DNA of 64,000 nucleotides from Serratia nematodiphila DZ0503SBS1 (lineage in GTDB: Bacteria > Pseudomonadota > Gammaproteobacteria > Enterobacterales > Enterobacteriaceae). Numbering within the stretch: position 1 is the first letter of the stretch; the number at the start of each line of letters is the position of its first letter. A program made the position numbers and the translations under genes. The notes below the pieces were generated by a model. The model was not told the origin of the DNA and made no database searches. It saw only the letters and a list, made by a program, of their open reading frames with translations. Shown piece after piece: positions 16,098-27,419 of the stretch. The stretch spans positions 3,968,001-4,032,000 of the forward strand of contig NZ_JPUX01000001.1 in the NCBI RefSeq assembly GCF_000738675.1, read 5' to 3'.

Positions 16098-16658
16098 TTA
16101 TTTAGCAAGCCAGTATTTTAACCTTTTTACAAACTCATCTTGAACAGCTTTAGGGAGTTTGTATTTAATGTATGTGATATCTGATTGATGCTCACCAAAA
16201 ATATAAGAATCACGACTTGAATTTGATATTGATTTGATTTTATTAGCTAATTTCATCACCTCACTGTCATTTAGTGTTGAACTATCATCTTCTGATAGCA
16301 ATAAATTATGATCAAATCCATAAAATGAGAACTTGTTTTCTTTCTGTACTTTCAACTGAACCGATACATCACTACCGCAATGCTTGCATTTTATTGCTTC
16401 AGGATTTATTTCTTCAGCACAGAACGGGCATTTTACATATACATTGGTTGCCTTAGACGACGATTTCCCAAAGATGATCATCAAAATGGCGCAAATAGAA
16501 ATAACTGATGATATCAGCAAGTGATTCTGTTTAGATGCGATCAAACCAATGTTATTGACACGTTCACCATACCCAGTAAAAACATAGGTGTCCATGTTAA
16601 AAGCTATCAGCAGCCAAACGACACCTACTGCCAGCAATAAAAAACCAAACTCTCTCAT
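16098..16658 (-). CDS. Two-span membrane protein with cytoplasmic-type zinc ribbon
   Basis: The 186-residue protein has two hydrophobic helices (about 5-20 and 47-63), then a zinc ribbon with Cys77, Cys80, Cys91 and Cys94 (CPFC and CKHC), then a polar C-terminal half of about 90 residues. The family is not recognised; similar superinfection-exclusion or inner-membrane zinc-ribbon proteins exist. The gene is strikingly AT-rich compared with its surroundings and sits between two IS200-like copies, so it was probably acquired. It has its own terminator. Function unknown. Confidence 0.65.
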   Translation of the reverse strand: MREFGFLLLAVGVVWLLIAFNMDTYVFTGYGERVNNIGLIASKQNHLLISSVISICAILMIIFGKSSSKATNVYVKCPFCAEEINPEAIKCKHCGSDVSVQLKVQKENKFSFYGFDHNLLLSEDDSSTLNDSEVMKLANKIKSISNSSRDSYIFGEHQSDITYIKYKLPKAVQDEFVKRLKYWLAK

Positions 16659-17103
16659 TTAATCCTTTTCCTATAGAATAATAATCCCCTTTAATGTTAA
16701 CAGTTGAAGTCAAGAAGTTCACCCGTTAAAACGCAAAATCGTGATTGTTCGTTCCTGCCAATATCACTCGTAAGGGACACGATTACTTAGCTGACCGTAC
16801 ATGTGATGGAGCATCACGCCCCCAGCGAGTGCGCACCGGCATGGTTCAGTTCATCCGCTCTCACTGACATTATGATGACGTCGCCGATCAGCAACTTTCC
16901 TGAGATCAGTACAAATCCAGCCTCCGCACAGCGTGCCATGTAAAGGTTTTCACCACGATTCCATCAGCCGTCTGTCCGGGAATAATGAGGTAACTCTCCC
17001 CTTGTTCGAGCTGATATCAATCTCGCGCAATTGCATAACAGCCCTGCTCTGTTGGCTCCGGCGCCGGATTGCGGCAGCGCAATAACCCATGCAATTGGAA
17101 CAG
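16659..17103. other. 445-bp gap with possible gene relic
   Basis: No intact gene is visible. On the minus strand, part of 16920-17010 reads as an open stretch (LEQGESYLIIPGQTADGIVV) with neither start nor end, which may be a remnant of a decayed gene. Base composition rises here from AT-rich back toward the genome average. Confidence 0.3.
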
Positions 17104-17715
17104 TAAAAGACCACCTCCTGAGGAGGTGGCTTTACACGACGCCCCCTAAAAGGGGGCCATTTTCGAGTTAATCCTGCAACAGCTCCATCTGCTGTTCGAT
17201 CTCTTGGTCCTTCTTATCCTGATACTTCACGTATCGCCTGATAATTTCTTCGTTTACCCCTACCGTATCGACAAAGTATCCCCTTGCCCAAAAATGATTG
17301 CCCCACAACTTCTTTCGTATATGTGGGAAACGATTGTAAAGCCGGATTGCACTGCGTCCTTTCAGGACGCCCATCAACGTCGAAATCGATAGCTTCGGGG
17401 GGACTATCACGACCAGATGCACATGATCTGGCTGAATATTTAGCTCAAGAACTTCACAGTCCTTCATGTTGCAGAGGATATAAATTGTTCGGTAGAGCTC
17501 TTTGCCCACCTTGTCGCGGAGGATTTTAAATCGATACTTTGGCGTCCAAACCAGGTGGTATTTGCAACGCCAGAACACATGTGATGAACTCCTGTATAAA
17601 CCCATGTTGGTGATTTCCTTCTTACTTGTGGTGAGTAAGCTGGAATATTCCGGCATGGGTTTCCTTCAGGCTAGAGCCTCACAGGTTCAATCACCACCTC
17701 CTTAGGAGGTGGTTT
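17104..17715 (-). mobile_element. Intact IS200-like insertion sequence
   Basis: A single-gene IS200/IS605-type element. Both ends carry a 19-base hairpin of nearly the same sequence: CCACCTCCTGAGGAGGTGG at 17111-17129 and CCACCTCCTTAGGAGGTGG at 17694-17712. A second stem (17141-17157) follows the transposase stop. Such elements have no inverted repeats or target duplication and move as single strands through hairpin recognition. The exact ends were not determined. It lies just beyond the icd terminator, so it probably does no harm to icd. Confidence 0.82.
17168..17605 (-). CDS. tnpA: IS200/IS605 family Y1 transposase
   Basis: The 145-residue HUH single-strand transposase has HxH at residues 61-63 (DHVHLVV) and catalytic Tyr125 (IIRRYVKYQ). 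The typical N-terminal segment CKYHLVWTPKYR and the GYFVDTVG segment are present. The length agrees with IS200 transposases (about 150). The start at 17605 (MGLYRSS) matches the family N terminus; the in-frame ATG at 17656 lies further out. It is probably functional, in contrast to the copy at 15377-15791. Confidence 0.88.
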   Translation of the reverse strand: MGLYRSSSHVFWRCKYHLVWTPKYRFKILRDKVGKELYRTIYILCNMKDCEVLELNIQPDHVHLVVIVPPKLSISTLMGVLKGRSAIRLYNRFPHIRKKLWGNHFWARGYFVDTVGVNEEIIRRYVKYQDKKDQEIEQQMELLQD

Positions 17716-17725
17716 AAGGCTTACA

Positions 17726-17755
17726 ATAAAAAACGGGAGCCCTAAGGCTCCCGTT
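17726..17755 (-). terminator. icd terminator
   Basis: A 10-bp perfect stem (17732-17741 with 17746-17755, loop CTAA) is followed on the minus strand by a T run. It lies 22 bases after the icd stop codon. Confidence 0.92.
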
Positions 17756-17777
17756 CTCATTTAACGCTTTAACACCA

Positions 17778-19031
17778 TTACATGTGTTTTACGATAGCGT
17801 CGCCAAACTCTGAACATTTCAGCAGTTTAGCGCCTTCCATCAGGCGTTCGAAGTCATAGGTCACGGTCTTGGCGGCGATGGCGCCTTCCATGCCCTTAAC
17901 AATCAGGTCAGCCGCTTCGAACCATCCCATGTGACGCAGCATCATCTCTGCAGACAGGATGATGGAGCCTGGGTTCACTTTGTCCTGGCCGGCGTACTTC
18001 GGCGCGGTGCCGTGAGTCGCTTCGAACAGGGCGCAGTCGGAGCCGATGTTGGCGCCCGGCGCGATGCCGATGCCGCCGACCTGGGCCGCCAGGGCGTCGG
18101 AGATGTAATCGCCGTTCAGGTTCATACAGGCGATCACGTCGTATTCCGCCGGGCGCAGCAGGATCTGCTGCAGGAAGGCGTCGGCGATCACGTCTTTAAC
18201 CACGATCTCTTTGCCGGTGTTCGGGTTCTTGATCTTCAGCCATGGGCCGCCGTCGATCAGCTCGCCGCCGAACTCTTCGCGCGCCAGCTCATAGCCCCAA
18301 TCCTTGAAGGCACCTTCGGTGAACTTCATGATGTTGCCTTTGTGAACCAGGGTCACGGAGTCACGGTCGTTGGTGATGGCGTATTCGATCGCCGCACGCA
18401 CCAGACGCTTGGTCCCTTCTTCGGAGCATGGCTTCACGCCGATACCGCACTGCTCCGGGAAGCGGATTTTCTTCACGCCCATTTCGTCGCGCAGGAATTT
18501 GATCACTTTGTCCGCTTCGGCGGAACCGGCTTTCCACTCGATGCCGGCGTAGATGTCTTCGGCGTTTTCGCGGAAGATCACCATGTCGGTCAGCTCAGGC
18601 TGTTTCACCGGGCTTGGGGTGCCCTGGTAGTAACGCACCGGGCGCAGGCACACGTACAGGTCCAGCTGCTGGCGCAGGGCCACGTTCAGAGAACGGATGC
18701 CGCCGCCGACCGGGGTGGTCAGGGGGCCTTTGATGGCGACGCGGTAGTCGCGGATCAGGTCCAGAGTTTCGTCCGGCAGCCACACGTCTTTACCGTAAAC
18801 GTGGGTAGATTTTTCGCCGGTGTAGATTTCCATCCAGGAGATTTTACGTTCGCCGTGGTAAGCCTTTTTAACGGCCGCATCAACCACGTGGATCATGGCA
18901 GGAGTCACGTCAACGCCGATGCCGTCGCCTTCGATGAACGGAATGATCGGGTTATGAGGAACAACCAGTTTACCCTGGGCGTCAACCGTGATTTTTTTAC
19001 CTTCTGCCGGAACAACTACTTTGCTTTCCAT
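17778..19031 (-). CDS. icd: NADP-dependent isocitrate dehydrogenase
   Basis: The 417-residue enzyme of the TCA cycle converts isocitrate to 2-oxoglutarate with NADPH formation in the cytoplasm. The substrate segment [18 protein letters not shown] carries the Ser (here 114) that AceK phosphorylates in E. coli; the Mg/cofactor segments [17 protein letters not shown] and [14 protein letters not shown] are intact. The length equals E. coli Icd plus one residue. GGAGAGGTTG lies before the ATG at 19031. It is divergent from rluE, as in E. coli. Confidence 0.97.
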   Translation of the reverse strand: MESKVVVPAEGKKITVDAQGKLVVPHNPIIPFIEGDGIGVDVTPAMIHVVDAAVKKAYHGERKISWMEIYTGEKSTHVYGKDVWLPDETLDLIRDYRVAIKGPLTTPVGGGIRSLNVALRQQLDLYVCLRPVRYYQGTPSPVKQPELTDMVIFRENAEDIYAGIEWKAGSAEADKVIKFLRDEMGVKKIRFPEQCGIGVKPCSEEGTKRLVRAAIEYAITNDRDSVTLVHKGNIMKFTEGAFKDWGYELAREEFGGELIDGGPWLKIKNPNTGKEIVVKDVIADAFLQQILLRPAEYDVIACMNLNGDYISDALAAQVGGIGIAPGANIGSDCALFEATHGTAPKYAGQDKVNPGSIILSAEMMLRHMGWFEAADLIVKGMEGAIAAKTVTYDFERLMEGAKLLKCSEFGDAIVKHM

Positions 19032-19128
19032 CAACCTCTCCTTCAAGCGCAATTTTGTTAATGCTTTGTAAGATGCGTGTAGATACTACTTGAATATTCG
19101 GTCCGCGCCAATCCGAAACGGATTCGGT

Positions 19129-19134
19129 TATAAT
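19129..19134 (+). promoter_or_regulatory. rluE promoter -10 element
   Basis: A perfect TATAAT overlaps the ATG at 19133. A transcript beginning about 7 bases downstream could not use that ATG, so it supports the rluE start at 19163. Confidence 0.55.
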
Positions 19135-19162
19135 GCGCTTATCATCCGTAATCTCAACCGTT

Positions 19163-19789
19163 ATGAAAAAATTCTCTGTTAGAAATCACAACGTTAAACG
19201 ATTCAGCAAGCCGAATGCCGCCAAACCCGCCGCGCCGAAGGGGCCGCGCCGCATTGTGTTATTCAACAAGCCCTTCGACGTGCTGCCGCAGTTCACCGAC
19301 GAAGCCGGCCGCGCCACGCTGAAAGAGTACATCCCCTTCCCCGACGTTTACGCCGCCGGGCGCCTGGATCGCGACAGCGAGGGGCTGCTGGTGCTGACCA
19401 ACGACGGCCAGCTGCAGGCGCAGCTCACCCAGCCTGGCAAACGCACCGGCAAAATTTACTATGTGCAGGTCGAGGGCGCGCCGCAGGAGAGTGATTTGGC
19501 GCCGCTGCGCAGCGGCGTCACGCTGAAAGACGGGCCCACGCTGCCCGCCGGGGTGGAATTGGTGGCCGAGCCGCAGTGGCTGTGGCCGCGCAATCCGCCG
19601 ATCCGCGAGCGTAAATCCATCCCCACCAGCTGGCTGAAAATCACCCTGTTCGAAGGGCGAAACCGCCAGGTGCGCCGCATGACAGCGCATATCGGGTTCC
19701 CTACCCTGCGCCTGATTCGCTACAGTATGGGTAATCTTTCGCTGGGTTCACTGCAGCCCGGTGAATGGAAAACCATCGATTCCCTGTAG
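19163..19789 (+). CDS. rluE: 23S rRNA pseudouridine(2457) synthase
   Basis: The 208-residue RsuA-family pseudouridine synthase makes pseudouridine 2457 in 23S rRNA. The catalytic motif [17 protein letters not shown] contains the nucleophilic Asp. Other conserved parts are [20 protein letters not shown] near residue 30 and [20 protein letters not shown] near the end. The sequence follows E. coli RluE almost throughout. An in-frame ATG at 19133 is part of a TATAAT box, so the next ATG ([14 protein letters not shown]) is taken. Divergent from icd. Confidence 0.93.
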   Translation: MKKFSVRNHNVKRFSKPNAAKPAAPKGPRRIVLFNKPFDVLPQFTDEAGRATLKEYIPFPDVYAAGRLDRDSEGLLVLTNDGQLQAQLTQPGKRTGKIYYVQVEGAPQESDLAPLRSGVTLKDGPTLPAGVELVAEPQWLWPRNPPIRERKSIPTSWLKITLFEGRNRQVRRMTAHIGFPTLRLIRYSMGNLSLGSLQPGEWKTIDSL

Positions 19790-19811
19790 ACCGATAACTG
19801 ATGGAGGCGCC

Positions 19812-20150
19812 ATGAAACACGTTCCGATCGCGCTGCTGCTCGCCGCTCTGGCGGCCCCGTTCGCCGCCCCTGCCGCCAGCTTCGACTGCGCCAAGGCGGC
19901 AGGCAGCGATGAACGCGCCATCTGCGCCAACCGCACGCTGAACGATCTGGACGTGCAAATGGCCACCAAATATCAATTTCTGCGCGGCCTGTTCGCCATG
20001 GGCGCGCGCGGCGCGATGCAGGACAGCCAGCAAGCCTGGCTGACCAAGCGCCAGCGGTGCGGCGGTGACACCGCCTGTCTGCTCAAAAGCTACCGCACCC
20101 GCATCGCCGAGCTGGACGATATCTATCGGCGCATCGACAAACCGCTGTAA
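19812..20150 (+). CDS. LprI/DUF1311-like periplasmic protein
   Basis: The 112-residue protein has a signal peptide (about 1-22, cut near APAAS) and a Cys-containing mature domain of the lysozyme inhibitor LprI-like (DUF1311) type: FDCAKAAGSDERAICANRTL, then QQAWLTKRQRCGGDTACL. The four cysteines probably form two disulfides in the periplasm. Lysozyme inhibition is known for LprI of mycobacteria but not proven for this branch. GGAGG lies before the ATG. It lies 22 bases after rluE and 9 before nudJ, so the three are likely co-transcribed; in E. coli no such gene lies between them. Confidence 0.78.
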   Translation: MKHVPIALLLAALAAPFAAPAASFDCAKAAGSDERAICANRTLNDLDVQMATKYQFLRGLFAMGARGAMQDSQQAWLTKRQRCGGDTACLLKSYRTRIAELDDIYRRIDKPL

Positions 20151-20159
20151 GGAGACCGC

Positions 20160-20606
20160 ATGTTCAAACCGCACGTCACCGTCGCCTGCGTGGTGCACGC
20201 CGCCGGCAAATTTTTAATTGTCGAAGAAACCATCAACGGCAAAGCGCTGTGGAATCAGCCGGCCGGCCATCTGGAGGCCGACGAGACGCTGGTGCAGGCC
20301 GCCGAGCGCGAGCTGTGGGAAGAGACCGGCATCCGCGCCACGCCGCAGGCGTTCCTGCGCCTGCACCAATGGATCGCGCCGGATCGCACGCCGTTTCTGC
20401 GCTTCTGCTTCGTCATCGAGCTGGAACAGCCGCTGCCGACCGAGCCGCACGACAGCGACATCGATCGCTGCCTGTGGCTGAGCGCCGACGAGATTTTGCA
20501 GGCGCCCAACCTGCGTTCCGCGCTGGTGGCGGAGAGCATTCGCAGCTATCAGCAGCCGGAGCGCTACCCGCTGTCGCTGGTCGGCAGCTTCGCCTGGCCG
20601 CATTAA
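20160..20606 (+). CDS. nudJ: Phosphatase NudJ (Nudix hydrolase)
   Basis: The 148-residue Nudix enzyme has a complete Nudix box ([20 protein letters not shown] followed by TGI) with the REXXEE metal ligands. E. coli NudJ releases phosphate from hydroxymethylpyrimidine pyrophosphate, thiamin pyrophosphate and nucleoside di- and triphosphates. AAGGAG precedes the start. Position between rluE and mnmA is conserved with E. coli. Confidence 0.92.
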   Translation: MFKPHVTVACVVHAAGKFLIVEETINGKALWNQPAGHLEADETLVQAAERELWEETGIRATPQAFLRLHQWIAPDRTPFLRFCFVIELEQPLPTEPHDSDIDRCLWLSADEILQAPNLRSALVAESIRSYQQPERYPLSLVGSFAWPH

Positions 20607-20712
20607 GGGCGCCGGGCAGCACAAGATGAACAGTGCGCCGGCGCGGCCAACGTGGTAAAATCCTGCGCTTGTTTTTATCAGCACGGTTCGTGTTCAAGTT
20701 CGTGAGATCCCC

Positions 20713-21813
20713 ATGTCAGACAACAGCCAGAAAAAAGTAATCGTCGGTATGTCCGGCGGCGTCGACTCTTCCGTTACCGCCTATCTGTTACAGCAACAGG
20801 GCTATCAGGTCGCTGGGCTGTTCATGAAGAACTGGGAAGAAGACGACGACGAAGAGTACTGCTCCGCCGCGACCGATCTGGCCGACGCGCAAGCGGTCTG
20901 CGACAAGCTGGGCATCGAACTGCACACGGTGAACTTTGCGGCGGAATACTGGGACAACGTGTTTGAGCTGTTCCTGGAGGAGTACAAGGCCGGCCGCACG
21001 CCGAACCCGGACATCCTGTGCAATAAAGAGATCAAATTCAAAGCCTTCCTGGAGTTCGCCGCCGAAGATCTGGGGGCCGATTTCATCGCCACCGGCCACT
21101 ACGTGCGCCGCCAGGACGTGGGCGGCAAAAGCCGCCTGCTGCGCGGCGTCGACGGCAACAAAGATCAGAGCTACTTCCTCTATACCCTGAGCCACGAGCA
21201 GGTGGCGCAGAGCCTGTTCCCGGTCGGCGAGCTGGAGAAGCCGGAGGTGCGCCGCATCGCCGAGCAACTGGAGCTGGTCACCGCCAAGAAGAAAGACTCT
21301 ACCGGCATCTGCTTTATCGGCGAGCGCAAGTTCCGCGACTTCCTCGGCCGCTACCTGCCGGCCCAGCCGGGCCCGATCGTCAGCGTTGACGGCCAGACCG
21401 TCGGCGAACACCAGGGCCTGATGTATCACACCCTGGGCCAGCGCAAAGGGCTGGGCATCGGCGGCCTGAAAGACAGCAGCGAAGATCCGTGGTACGTGGT
21501 GGATAAAGACGTGGCCAACAACGTGCTGGTCGTCGCGCAGGGGCACGATCACCCGCGCCTGATGTCCGTAGGCCTGATCGCGCAGCAGCTGCACTGGGTG
21601 GATCGTCTGCCGCTGAGCGGCCCGTTCCGCTGCACGGTGAAGACCCGCTATCGCCAGCAGGATATCCCTTGCACCGTGACCCCGCTCGACGACGAACGCA
21701 TCGAAGTGCGTTTCGACGAGCCGGTCTCCGCCGTCACCCCCGGTCAGTCGGCGGTATTCTACCAGGGCGAAATCTGCCTCGGCGGCGGCATCATCGAACA
21801 GCGCCTGGCGTAA
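20713..21813 (+). CDS. mnmA: tRNA 2-thiouridine(34) synthase MnmA
   Basis: The 366-residue enzyme adds sulfur to U34 of tRNA-Lys, Glu and Gln in the cytoplasm, using sulfur relayed by the Tus proteins. The PP-loop [10 protein letters not shown] (residues 12-21) binds ATP. The two catalytic cysteines are seen in [12 protein letters not shown] and [13 protein letters not shown]. Length is typical (E. coli 368). In E. coli hflD follows directly; here a terminator and the oppositely oriented kup gene come between. Confidence 0.96.
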   Translation: MSDNSQKKVIVGMSGGVDSSVTAYLLQQQGYQVAGLFMKNWEEDDDEEYCSAATDLADAQAVCDKLGIELHTVNFAAEYWDNVFELFLEEYKAGRTPNPDILCNKEIKFKAFLEFAAEDLGADFIATGHYVRRQDVGGKSRLLRGVDGNKDQSYFLYTLSHEQVAQSLFPVGELEKPEVRRIAEQLELVTAKKKDSTGICFIGERKFRDFLGRYLPAQPGPIVSVDGQTVGEHQGLMYHTLGQRKGLGIGGLKDSSEDPWYVVDKDVANNVLVVAQGHDHPRLMSVGLIAQQLHWVDRLPLSGPFRCTVKTRYRQQDIPCTVTPLDDERIEVRFDEPVSAVTPGQSAVFYQGEICLGGGIIEQRLA

Positions 21814-21830
21814 TTCGCCTGCCGCCCAAG

Positions 21831-21861
21831 AAAAACGCTGCGTTTACCGCAGCGTTTTTTT
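21831..21861. terminator. Bidirectional terminator between mnmA and kup
   Basis: The stem AACGCTGCG/CGCAGCGTT (21834-21842 with 21848-21856) is flanked by A on the left and seven T on the right, so it can end transcription from both convergent genes. Confidence 0.9.
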
Positions 21862-21863
21862 AT

Positions 21864-23732
21864 TCAAAATTCCACCTGCGCTCCCAGCTCAATCACCCGG
21901 TTCGGCGGGATTTCGAACAGATCCGGCGCCCGCAGCGCGTTGCGCTGCAACAGCTGGAACACCTTGCCGCGCACGCGCAGATACCAGGGCCGTTTGCCCA
22001 GCACCAGCGTATCGCGCGACATGAAGAACGAGGTCTCATTCATGGTGAAGCTCATCCCCTCCAGCCCGCAGCGGTAAAGAATGTCCGTCACGTTGGGCGT
22101 CTCGCGCCAGCCGTAGCTCGCCACCACCCGCCAGAAACTCGCCGACAGCTGTTCGATCGCCACCCGCTGCACGTTGTGCACGTACGGCATGTCGGTGGTG
22201 ACGATGGTCAACAGCACCACGCGCTCGTGCAGCACCTTGTTGTGTTTCAGGTTATGCAACAGCACCAGCGGCACCGCATGCGGCGTGCGCTCCATAAACA
22301 CCGCGGTGCCCGGCACCCGCTTCGGCGGCGCCTTCTCCAGCGACTCGATCAGCGCGCTCAGCCCTTCCTGATTGTCGCGCAATCGGCGGATCAGGCGCGA
22401 ACGCTCGGTCTTCCAGGTCAGCATGATCAGCAGAATGATTAGCCCGAGCGCCACCGGCAACCAGCCGCCGGTCGCCAGCTTGATCAGGTTGGCGCCGAAC
22501 AGCGGCACGTCGATGCACAGCATGACCAGCAGCATCAGCCCGCCCAGATAGCGCGGCCAGCCCCAGTTTTTCACCGCCACGATGCTCAGCAGAATCGACG
22601 ACAGCAGCATGGTGCCGGTTACCACGATGCCGTAGGCCGAGGCCAGGTTGCTGGAGTGTTTGAAGCTGACGATCACGATCAGCACCGCCGCGAACAGCAG
22701 CCAGTTCACCACCGGAATGTAGATCTGCCCGGACTCCTGATCGGAGGTATAGATGATACGCATCGGCGGCAAGTAGCCCAGCCGCACCGCCTGCCGCGTC
22801 AGCGAGAACACGCCGGAGATCACCGCCTGCGAGGCGATCACCGTCGCCAGCGTAGCGATCACCAGCAGCGGGATCAGCGCCCAGGTCGGCGCCAGCAGGA
22901 AGAACGGGTTATTGATCGCCGCCGGGTTGGCCAGCAGCAGCGCCCCCTGACCGAAGTAGTTCAACACCAGCGCCGGCGCCACCAGCGTAAACCACGCCAG
23001 ACGGATCGGTTTTTTACCGAAGTGGCCCATATCGGCGTACAGCGCTTCGGCGCCGGTGACCGACAGCACCACCATGCCCAGCGCAAAGAATGACACCGCC
23101 TTGTATTCGAGGAAGAAATTCACCGCCCAGTAAGGGTTCAGCGCCCGCAGCACGCCGGGGTGATGCAAAATGCCGCCGAGGCCCAGCAGCGCCAGCGTCA
23201 GGAACCAGATAACCATCGCCGGGGCGAACAGTTTGCCGACGCTGCCGGTGCCGCGTTTTTGGATCGCGAACAATGCCGTCAGCACCAGCAGCGACAGCGG
23301 TACGATAAAGCTATCCAGCTCGGGGGCGATAATCTGCAGCCCCTCGATGGCCGAGAGCACCGAAATGGCCGGGGTGATCACCCCATCGCCGTAAAAGAAG
23401 CTGCCGCCCACCAGCCCGATCAGCACCGCCGCCGGCACCCAGCGCGCATCCAGCTTGCGGATCGCCAGCGACATCAGCGTCAGAATGCCTCCCTCGCCGT
23501 CGTTGTCGGCACGCATCACGAAACAAATGTATTTAATCGACACCACCAGCGTCAGCAGCCAGAAAATCAGCGATAAAAAGCCGTAAATCGAGGCCGGCGT
23601 CAGGGTGATGCCCTCCTCCGCCGTCAGGCATTCGCGCAGGGTATACAGCGGGCTGGTGCCGATATCGCCGTACACCACGCCGATGGCCGCCAGCGTCACC
23701 GCCGGCAGTGGCTGCTTGTTTTTTACGTGCAT
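21864..23732 (-). CDS. kup: Low-affinity potassium transporter Kup
   Basis: The 622-residue protein has the same length as E. coli Kup, which takes up K+ with protons at the inner membrane. About 12 membrane segments in the first 430 residues include the signature [17 protein letters not shown] (near residue 13) and [17 protein letters not shown]; a hydrophilic C-terminal domain follows, ending [12 protein letters not shown]. The start at 23732 (MHVKNKQ) matches the family; the frame remains open upstream to 23963 but without homology. In E. coli kup is beside the rbs operon, so its place between mnmA and hflD is a difference in gene order. Confidence 0.94.
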   Translation of the reverse strand: MHVKNKQPLPAVTLAAIGVVYGDIGTSPLYTLRECLTAEEGITLTPASIYGFLSLIFWLLTLVVSIKYICFVMRADNDGEGGILTLMSLAIRKLDARWVPAAVLIGLVGGSFFYGDGVITPAISVLSAIEGLQIIAPELDSFIVPLSLLVLTALFAIQKRGTGSVGKLFAPAMVIWFLTLALLGLGGILHHPGVLRALNPYWAVNFFLEYKAVSFFALGMVVLSVTGAEALYADMGHFGKKPIRLAWFTLVAPALVLNYFGQGALLLANPAAINNPFFLLAPTWALIPLLVIATLATVIASQAVISGVFSLTRQAVRLGYLPPMRIIYTSDQESGQIYIPVVNWLLFAAVLIVIVSFKHSSNLASAYGIVVTGTMLLSSILLSIVAVKNWGWPRYLGGLMLLVMLCIDVPLFGANLIKLATGGWLPVALGLIILLIMLTWKTERSRLIRRLRDNQEGLSALIESLEKAPPKRVPGTAVFMERTPHAVPLVLLHNLKHNKVLHERVVLLTIVTTDMPYVHNVQRVAIEQLSASFWRVVASYGWRETPNVTDILYRCGLEGMSFTMNETSFFMSRDTLVLGKRPWYLRVRGKVFQLLQRNALRAPDLFEIPPNRVIELGAQVEF

Positions 23733-24063
23733 ATAAAGGTCTTTATTTGAGGGTTCACGTTGGCAGTATAGATGCAGCCGCCGCACTTTATTTGCCGCAG
23801 CAACAATAAGTTCGCGCCGCCGCGTCGGCGATTTTCCTCGCCTATTTGCGCAGTTCTGCGCCGCACGGCGCTTCCGCCTCACCGCAGACGTATTAGACGC
23901 TGGGTTTACCCTCGATTTTGTGGCATGATCCGCGGCATTCGTTGTCATCGTTGTTACAGCCACGCCCGATCGTTACCGTTCGCGGCCGCCGCCGTTACCC
24001 CTGCGATACACACAACCTTATGCAGTAAGCCATGTACCGTTCACCGCGTTTACAGGAGTCATC
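23733..24063. other. Divergent kup-hflD intergenic region
   Basis: 331 bases hold the promoters of kup (minus) and hflD (plus). No convincing small gene is visible. The ribosome binding site CAGGAG of hflD lies at the right end. Confidence 0.5.
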
Positions 24064-26083
<2,020 letters not shown>

Positions 26084-26104
26084 GCGCGTTAGACCCACAA
26101 CGAC

Positions 26105-26129
26105 AAGGCGGCCCACGGGCCGCCTTTTT
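26105..26129 (+). terminator. purB terminator
   Basis: An 8-bp GC stem GGCGGCCC/GGGCCGCC with loop AC is followed by five T residues, 23 bases after the purB stop. Confidence 0.88.
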
Positions 26130-26131
26130 GC

Positions 26132-26836
26132 TTATTCGCCGCGCAACACCTGCAGCCGGGCAATCTGCCGCCCCTGCGCATCGAAGTTGTCCGCACTCAG
26201 CCAACGCGCCAGCGCCTGCCGCACCGCCGGCCAACGGTCAATGGTGATGGCGAACCAGTCGGTATCCCGGCTGCGCCCCTTGACGATCACCGCAAAGCGG
26301 AAGTTGCCCTCGTAACGGAAGCCAAAGCGCAGCGCGGCCTGGCGCGACGGCGCGTTGTGGCTGTCGCATTTCCACTCGCAGCGGCGATAGCCCAGCGTGT
26401 CGAAGGCATAACGCAGCAGCAGCGCGATGGCTTCGGTGGCGCTGGAGCGCTGTTTCATCAACGGCGACCAGCTGACGTGGCCGATCTCCAGCACGCCGTT
26501 GGCCTCGTCGATGCGCATCAGCGCCACCGTCCCCACCGGCGCGTCGCTGGCGGCGTCGAACACCGTCAGATTGACCAGCGTCGGGTTGGCCTGCAGCGTC
26601 TCCAGGTGCTGCAACATCGCCGCCGGTGTGTCGGGCCGTTCGATAGACAGATAGGTCCAGTCGCGGCCGTCCGGCGCCAGCTGGAAAGCGTCATACAGCG
26701 CGGCGTAATCCCGCTGCGGATCGAGCGGCGCCAGTGAACAGAAACGCCCGCCGAGCGTTGCGCCGCCCGGGCGGCGAGCCGGCTGCCAATCCGGCATCGG
26801 TTCGCCAATCGGCTGACCATAACGATTCATTGCCAT
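26132..26836 (-). CDS. GNAT acetyltransferase, RimJ/RimL type
   Basis: The 234-residue protein belongs to the RimJ/RimL branch of GNAT enzymes (Acetyltransf_3 pattern): LEIGHVSWSPLMKQRSSATE for motif A and RRCEWKCDSHNAPSRQAALR, then FGFRYEGNFR, for motif B. The N-terminal segment (MAMNRYGQPIGEPMPDWQPA) is typical of a subgroup found in many proteobacteria and fungi. AGGAGG lies 5 bases before the ATG at 26836. It follows another GNAT gene by 15 bases, so the two are co-transcribed. Substrate unknown. Confidence 0.82.
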   Translation of the reverse strand: MAMNRYGQPIGEPMPDWQPARRPGGATLGGRFCSLAPLDPQRDYAALYDAFQLAPDGRDWTYLSIERPDTPAAMLQHLETLQANPTLVNLTVFDAASDAPVGTVALMRIDEANGVLEIGHVSWSPLMKQRSSATEAIALLLRYAFDTLGYRRCEWKCDSHNAPSRQAALRFGFRYEGNFRFAVIVKGRSRDTDWFAITIDRWPAVRQALARWLSADNFDAQGRQIARLQVLRGE

Positions 26837-26851
26837 ACGCGCCTCCTGCGG

Positions 26852-27304
26852 TTAACGGGTATACACGATAAACGAGCTTCTTCTGCCGATTTTGTCGTAC
26901 AGCGAACGCGCCGGCGCGTTGTACTCCTGGGTCATCCAATAGACCCGATCGCTGCCGCGCGCCTCCGCCAGCCGATACGCCTGTTCGAACAGTTTTTCCG
27001 ACACTTTATGGCCGCGCGCCTGCGGCGACACATAGAGATCTTCGATATAACAATAGCCCACCGCGCTCCAGGTGGACGGATGGAATACCAGGTTCATCAG
27101 CCCCAGCAGCCGGCCGTCGGCATCCTCCGCCACCAGCCCGTACACCTGTTCATCCTGCCCCAAGCGTTCGAAGGTGCGATCGGTCACCTGCGGCGCCACC
27201 TCGGCGCGGTAAAAGTCGAGATAGCCCTGCCACAACGCCAGCCATTGCGCTCTGTCGTCGCCATTGATTCTGCGGATGGTCACTTCACGATTTGATGGGT
27301 TCAT
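26852..27304 (-). CDS. GNAT family N-acetyltransferase
   Basis: The 150-residue single-domain GNAT has motif A CYIEDLYVSPQARGHKVSEK (Lys in place of the usual Gly-rich end) and motif B ARSLYDKIGRRSSFIVY. The fold and the DLYV segment are typical of small amino-group acetyltransferases. It lies downstream of a MocR-type regulator in the same direction and upstream of a second GNAT. Substrate not predictable. Confidence 0.83.
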   Translation of the reverse strand: MNPSNREVTIRRINGDDRAQWLALWQGYLDFYRAEVAPQVTDRTFERLGQDEQVYGLVAEDADGRLLGLMNLVFHPSTWSAVGYCYIEDLYVSPQARGHKVSEKLFEQAYRLAEARGSDRVYWMTQEYNAPARSLYDKIGRRSSFIVYTR

Positions 27305-27419
27305 AGCGCCTCACGGGTTAAGATATTATTTCCATTAGGGAAATAACCGAATAGCGGCAGAATACACCGCGCAGCGACGGCGTAATACGGACCAATTCAA
27401 AACGGCGAGCAGACCAATT

